From an uncultured Eisenbergiella sp. (GTDB lineage Bacteria > Bacillota > Clostridia > Lachnospirales > Lachnospiraceae): DNA of 7,665 nucleotides. Location of the stretch: assembly GCA_948960675.1 (NCBI GenBank), contig CARDPF010000147.1, positions 1-7,665 on the forward strand, given 5' to 3'. Under the pieces are notes generated by a model. The model searched no databases. It was not told the DNA's origin and saw only the letters and a program-made list of their open reading frames with translations. Positions 6,970-7,665 of the stretch are shown here, piece after piece; the stretch's first letter is position 1, and every line of letters begins with the position of its first letter. Made by a program: the position numbers and the translations under genes.

Positions 6970-7060
6970 TAAAACCCAGGGAATCCGGCGGCAGAAAGAT
7001 AGGCTGAAAGGTTATGGAGTTACTATTCCGTGAGAACATGATGCAGGAGTGAGGGGCGGT

Positions 7061-7075
7061 TTTTGCGTAGCAAAA
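7061..7075. repeat. Inverted repeat TTTTGC-GTA-GCAAAA abutting the tRNA fragment
   Basis: Perfect 6-base arms with a 3-base spacer end exactly where recognisable tRNA-Ser sequence begins (7076). Such placement suits an integrase core-binding arm supplied by the element side of an attachment site. The function is inferred from position only. Confidence 0.3.
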
Positions 7076-7131
7076 CTCGAAATGCTGTAGACCGAGAGGT
7101 CTCTAGGGTTCGAATCCCTAACGCTCCGCCA
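7076..7131 (+). tRNA. 3' half of tRNA-Ser(CGA), probable attachment-site remnant
   Basis: The segment starts with the anticodon loop CTCGAAA (7076-7082, anticodon CGA at 7078-7080). It continues with the 3' anticodon strand TGCTG and a long variable arm AGACC-GAGA-GGTCT. The T arm is TAGGG-TTCGAAT-CCCTA, and the end is acceptor strand ACGCTCC, discriminator G and encoded CCA. A long variable arm with G73 and CGA indicates serine. The matching 5' half is missing: the anticodon stem would need CAGCA directly before the loop but CAAAA is found, there is no D arm, and the GGAGTGA at 7046 fits the acceptor at six of seven positions but leaves too little room. Tyrosine integrases often recombine in a tRNA anticodon loop, duplicating the 3' half, so I read this as att sequence and not a working tRNA. 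Confidence 0.75.
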
Positions 7132-7132
7132 C

Positions 7133-7174
7133 AAAGTCCGGTAAACAAGCGGGTTTGCCGGACTTTTCTTTTTT
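7133..7174 (+). terminator. Rho-independent terminator of the tRNA-Ser unit
   Basis: GTCCGGTAAAC (7136-7146) and GTTTGCCGGAC (7153-7163) form eleven pairs with one G-U, extendable by AAA/TTT on the outside, with loop AAGCGG. The T-rich tail TTTTCTTTTTT (7164-7174) follows. It begins two bases after the tRNA CCA, so it travelled with the tRNA 3' half. Confidence 0.85.
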
Positions 7175-7275
7175 GTCCACTTCTGAAAATTGCCTTGAAA
7201 TCATGGAAAGCGCACGCAGCTTTTTGGAAAGAACTAAGCAATTTTTTAACTTTTCGCTGTTTCGAACCTACGAAA

Positions 7276-7482
7276 TCAGTTTGCTTCACCATCGCCCGCA
7301 ATTTCGGTCCATTTGCTGCTGAAATCCACCGCCTCCGGCAGTACCATTCCGTTTACCATTGCCTGCGCCGAGGACAGTTTGGAAGCGTAGTCAAGGTGAG
7401 CATAGATATTTGCTGTCGTGCTGAAATCCGAATGCCCCAGCCAATCCTGAATCTGCTTGAGCGGTACGCCGTTAGCAAGCTT
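7276..7482 (-). pseudogene. Tyrosine recombinase/integrase, C-terminal fragment
   Basis: On the minus strand, about 68 residues run from KLANGVPLKQIQDW at 7482 to a TGA at 7276-7278. The fragment contains LGHSDFSTTANIYAHLDY, the end of a phage-type integrase catalytic domain: the conserved LGH and the nucleophilic Tyr (codon 7402-7404) are present. The N-terminal DNA-binding domains and the earlier catalytic Arg/His box are gone, so it cannot recombine DNA. It ends about 145 bases from the tRNA-Ser fragment, the usual place for an integrase next to its attachment site. Its 5' side joins, in another frame, a RepA-like ATPase fragment. The reading frame was found by translating the reverse complement by hand; the family assignment is firm, the exact subfamily is not. 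Confidence 0.8.
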
Positions 7483-7610
7483 GCGCCGCTGAGCACATTC
7501 ACGCCCTGCGGTATCAGTCCGTCCACAATGAACATGGTCTTGCTCATCGGCGTGGATAGCAGCGTTTCCGCATCCACGATTTTTAATTTTTCGGCTTGCA
7601 TTTCTTTCAC
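7478..7610 (-). pseudogene. RepA-like AAA ATPase of a mobile element, N-terminal fragment
   Basis: The minus-strand frame starts at GTG 7610 (or ATG 7601) after AGGGAGGG and reads KLKIVDAETLLSTPM, then FIVDGLIPQGVNVLSGAS. This is the opening of RepA-type AAA ATPases carried by integrative elements and plasmids, where relatives continue directly into a Walker A loop (GKS/GKT). Here homology stops immediately before that loop, and the frame runs on as unrelated residues to 7353 because it has entered the integrase gene out of phase. The ATPase is therefore dead. Start choice is uncertain: GGAGG is very close to the GTG and rather far from the ATG. Its strand and position upstream of the integrase match the usual rep-to-int order of small integrative elements. 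Confidence 0.7.
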
Positions 7611-7636
7611 TTCCCTCCCTATATTGTCAAGTGATT

Positions 7637-7656
7637 TTCCTTAAAAAATCAAGGAA
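7637..7656. repeat. Inverted repeat TTCCTT/AAGGAA upstream of the rep fragment
   Basis: Perfect 6-base arms with an 8-base AT-rich spacer lie about 30 bases upstream of the rep-like start on the minus strand. It could be an operator for that gene or a chance feature of AT-rich DNA. Confidence 0.2.
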
Positions 7657-7665
7657 TTTATAGTT

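Noticed and set aside
7046..7131. Complete tRNA-Ser beginning at GGAGTGA (7046)
   Set aside because: The acceptor would pair at six of seven positions, but no D arm forms and the anticodon stem lacks a matching 5' strand with a 7-base loop.
7254..7277. TTCGAACC near the integrase stop as a second tRNA T-loop or att copy
   Set aside because: The flanks do not form a T stem or acceptor strand; the match is only the short palindromic TTCGAA.
7625..7630. TTGACA on the minus strand as a -35 for the rep fragment
   Set aside because: The position 17 bases downstream is AAAGAA inside the start of the gene, with no -10 resemblance.
7063..7644. 193-codon plus-strand frame across the tRNA fragment and the right end
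   Set aside because: It reads through a tRNA and a strong terminator and lies opposite integrase and rep coding sequence. It is a mirror frame.

Overview
The window looks like low-to-mid GC Firmicutes DNA, most likely a gut clostridium of the Lachnospiraceae type. This rests on purine-rich AGGAGG/GGGGAG ribosome binding sites, co-directional genes packed closely together, and the protein families present. It is an inference from style, not from a database match.

Positions 1-344 carry no convincing gene. They hold two factor-independent terminators (79-108 and 209-241), a 4-codon reading frame with a ribosome binding site (152-166), a hairpin (172-198) and two palindromes. Together these look like a leader that could attenuate transcription of the exporter downstream. 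Positions 345-3860 encode the two halves of a heterodimeric ABC exporter of the BmrC/BmrD (TM287/TM288) type. One half has Asp at the catalytic Walker B position and the other has a degenerate LSVGQ signature, so both defects fall in the same composite ATP site. An AraC-type regulator (3898-4821) follows with no visible terminator. After it comes a hexapeptide-repeat sugar O-acetyltransferase (4887-5504), which may have its own promoter centred on a palindromic TATAAT.

Positions 5531-6875 are the wreck of a third, different ABC exporter. The first two membrane helices are missing, and an internal lesion with a frame change lies near 5880. The nucleotide-binding domain still has every standard motif.

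The right end (about 6876-7665) is the scar of mobile DNA. A strong hairpin inside a GC-rich, self-complementary stretch (6903-6969) is followed by the 3' half of a serine tRNA with anticodon CGA, from the anticodon loop to CCA, and its terminator. The 5' half of the tRNA is not there. Beyond it, on the minus strand, the C-terminus of a tyrosine integrase (catalytic Tyr retained) is fused out of frame to the N-terminus of a RepA-like AAA ATPase cut off just before its Walker A loop. The simplest reading is an integrative element that entered at tRNA-Ser and later lost everything between rep and int. Because the tRNA 5' half is absent, the DNA to the left may be the end of a second element that used the same site.

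The best candidates for something undescribed are the leader upstream of the exporter and the split tRNA/collapsed element. No complete novel defence or biosynthetic system is visible.
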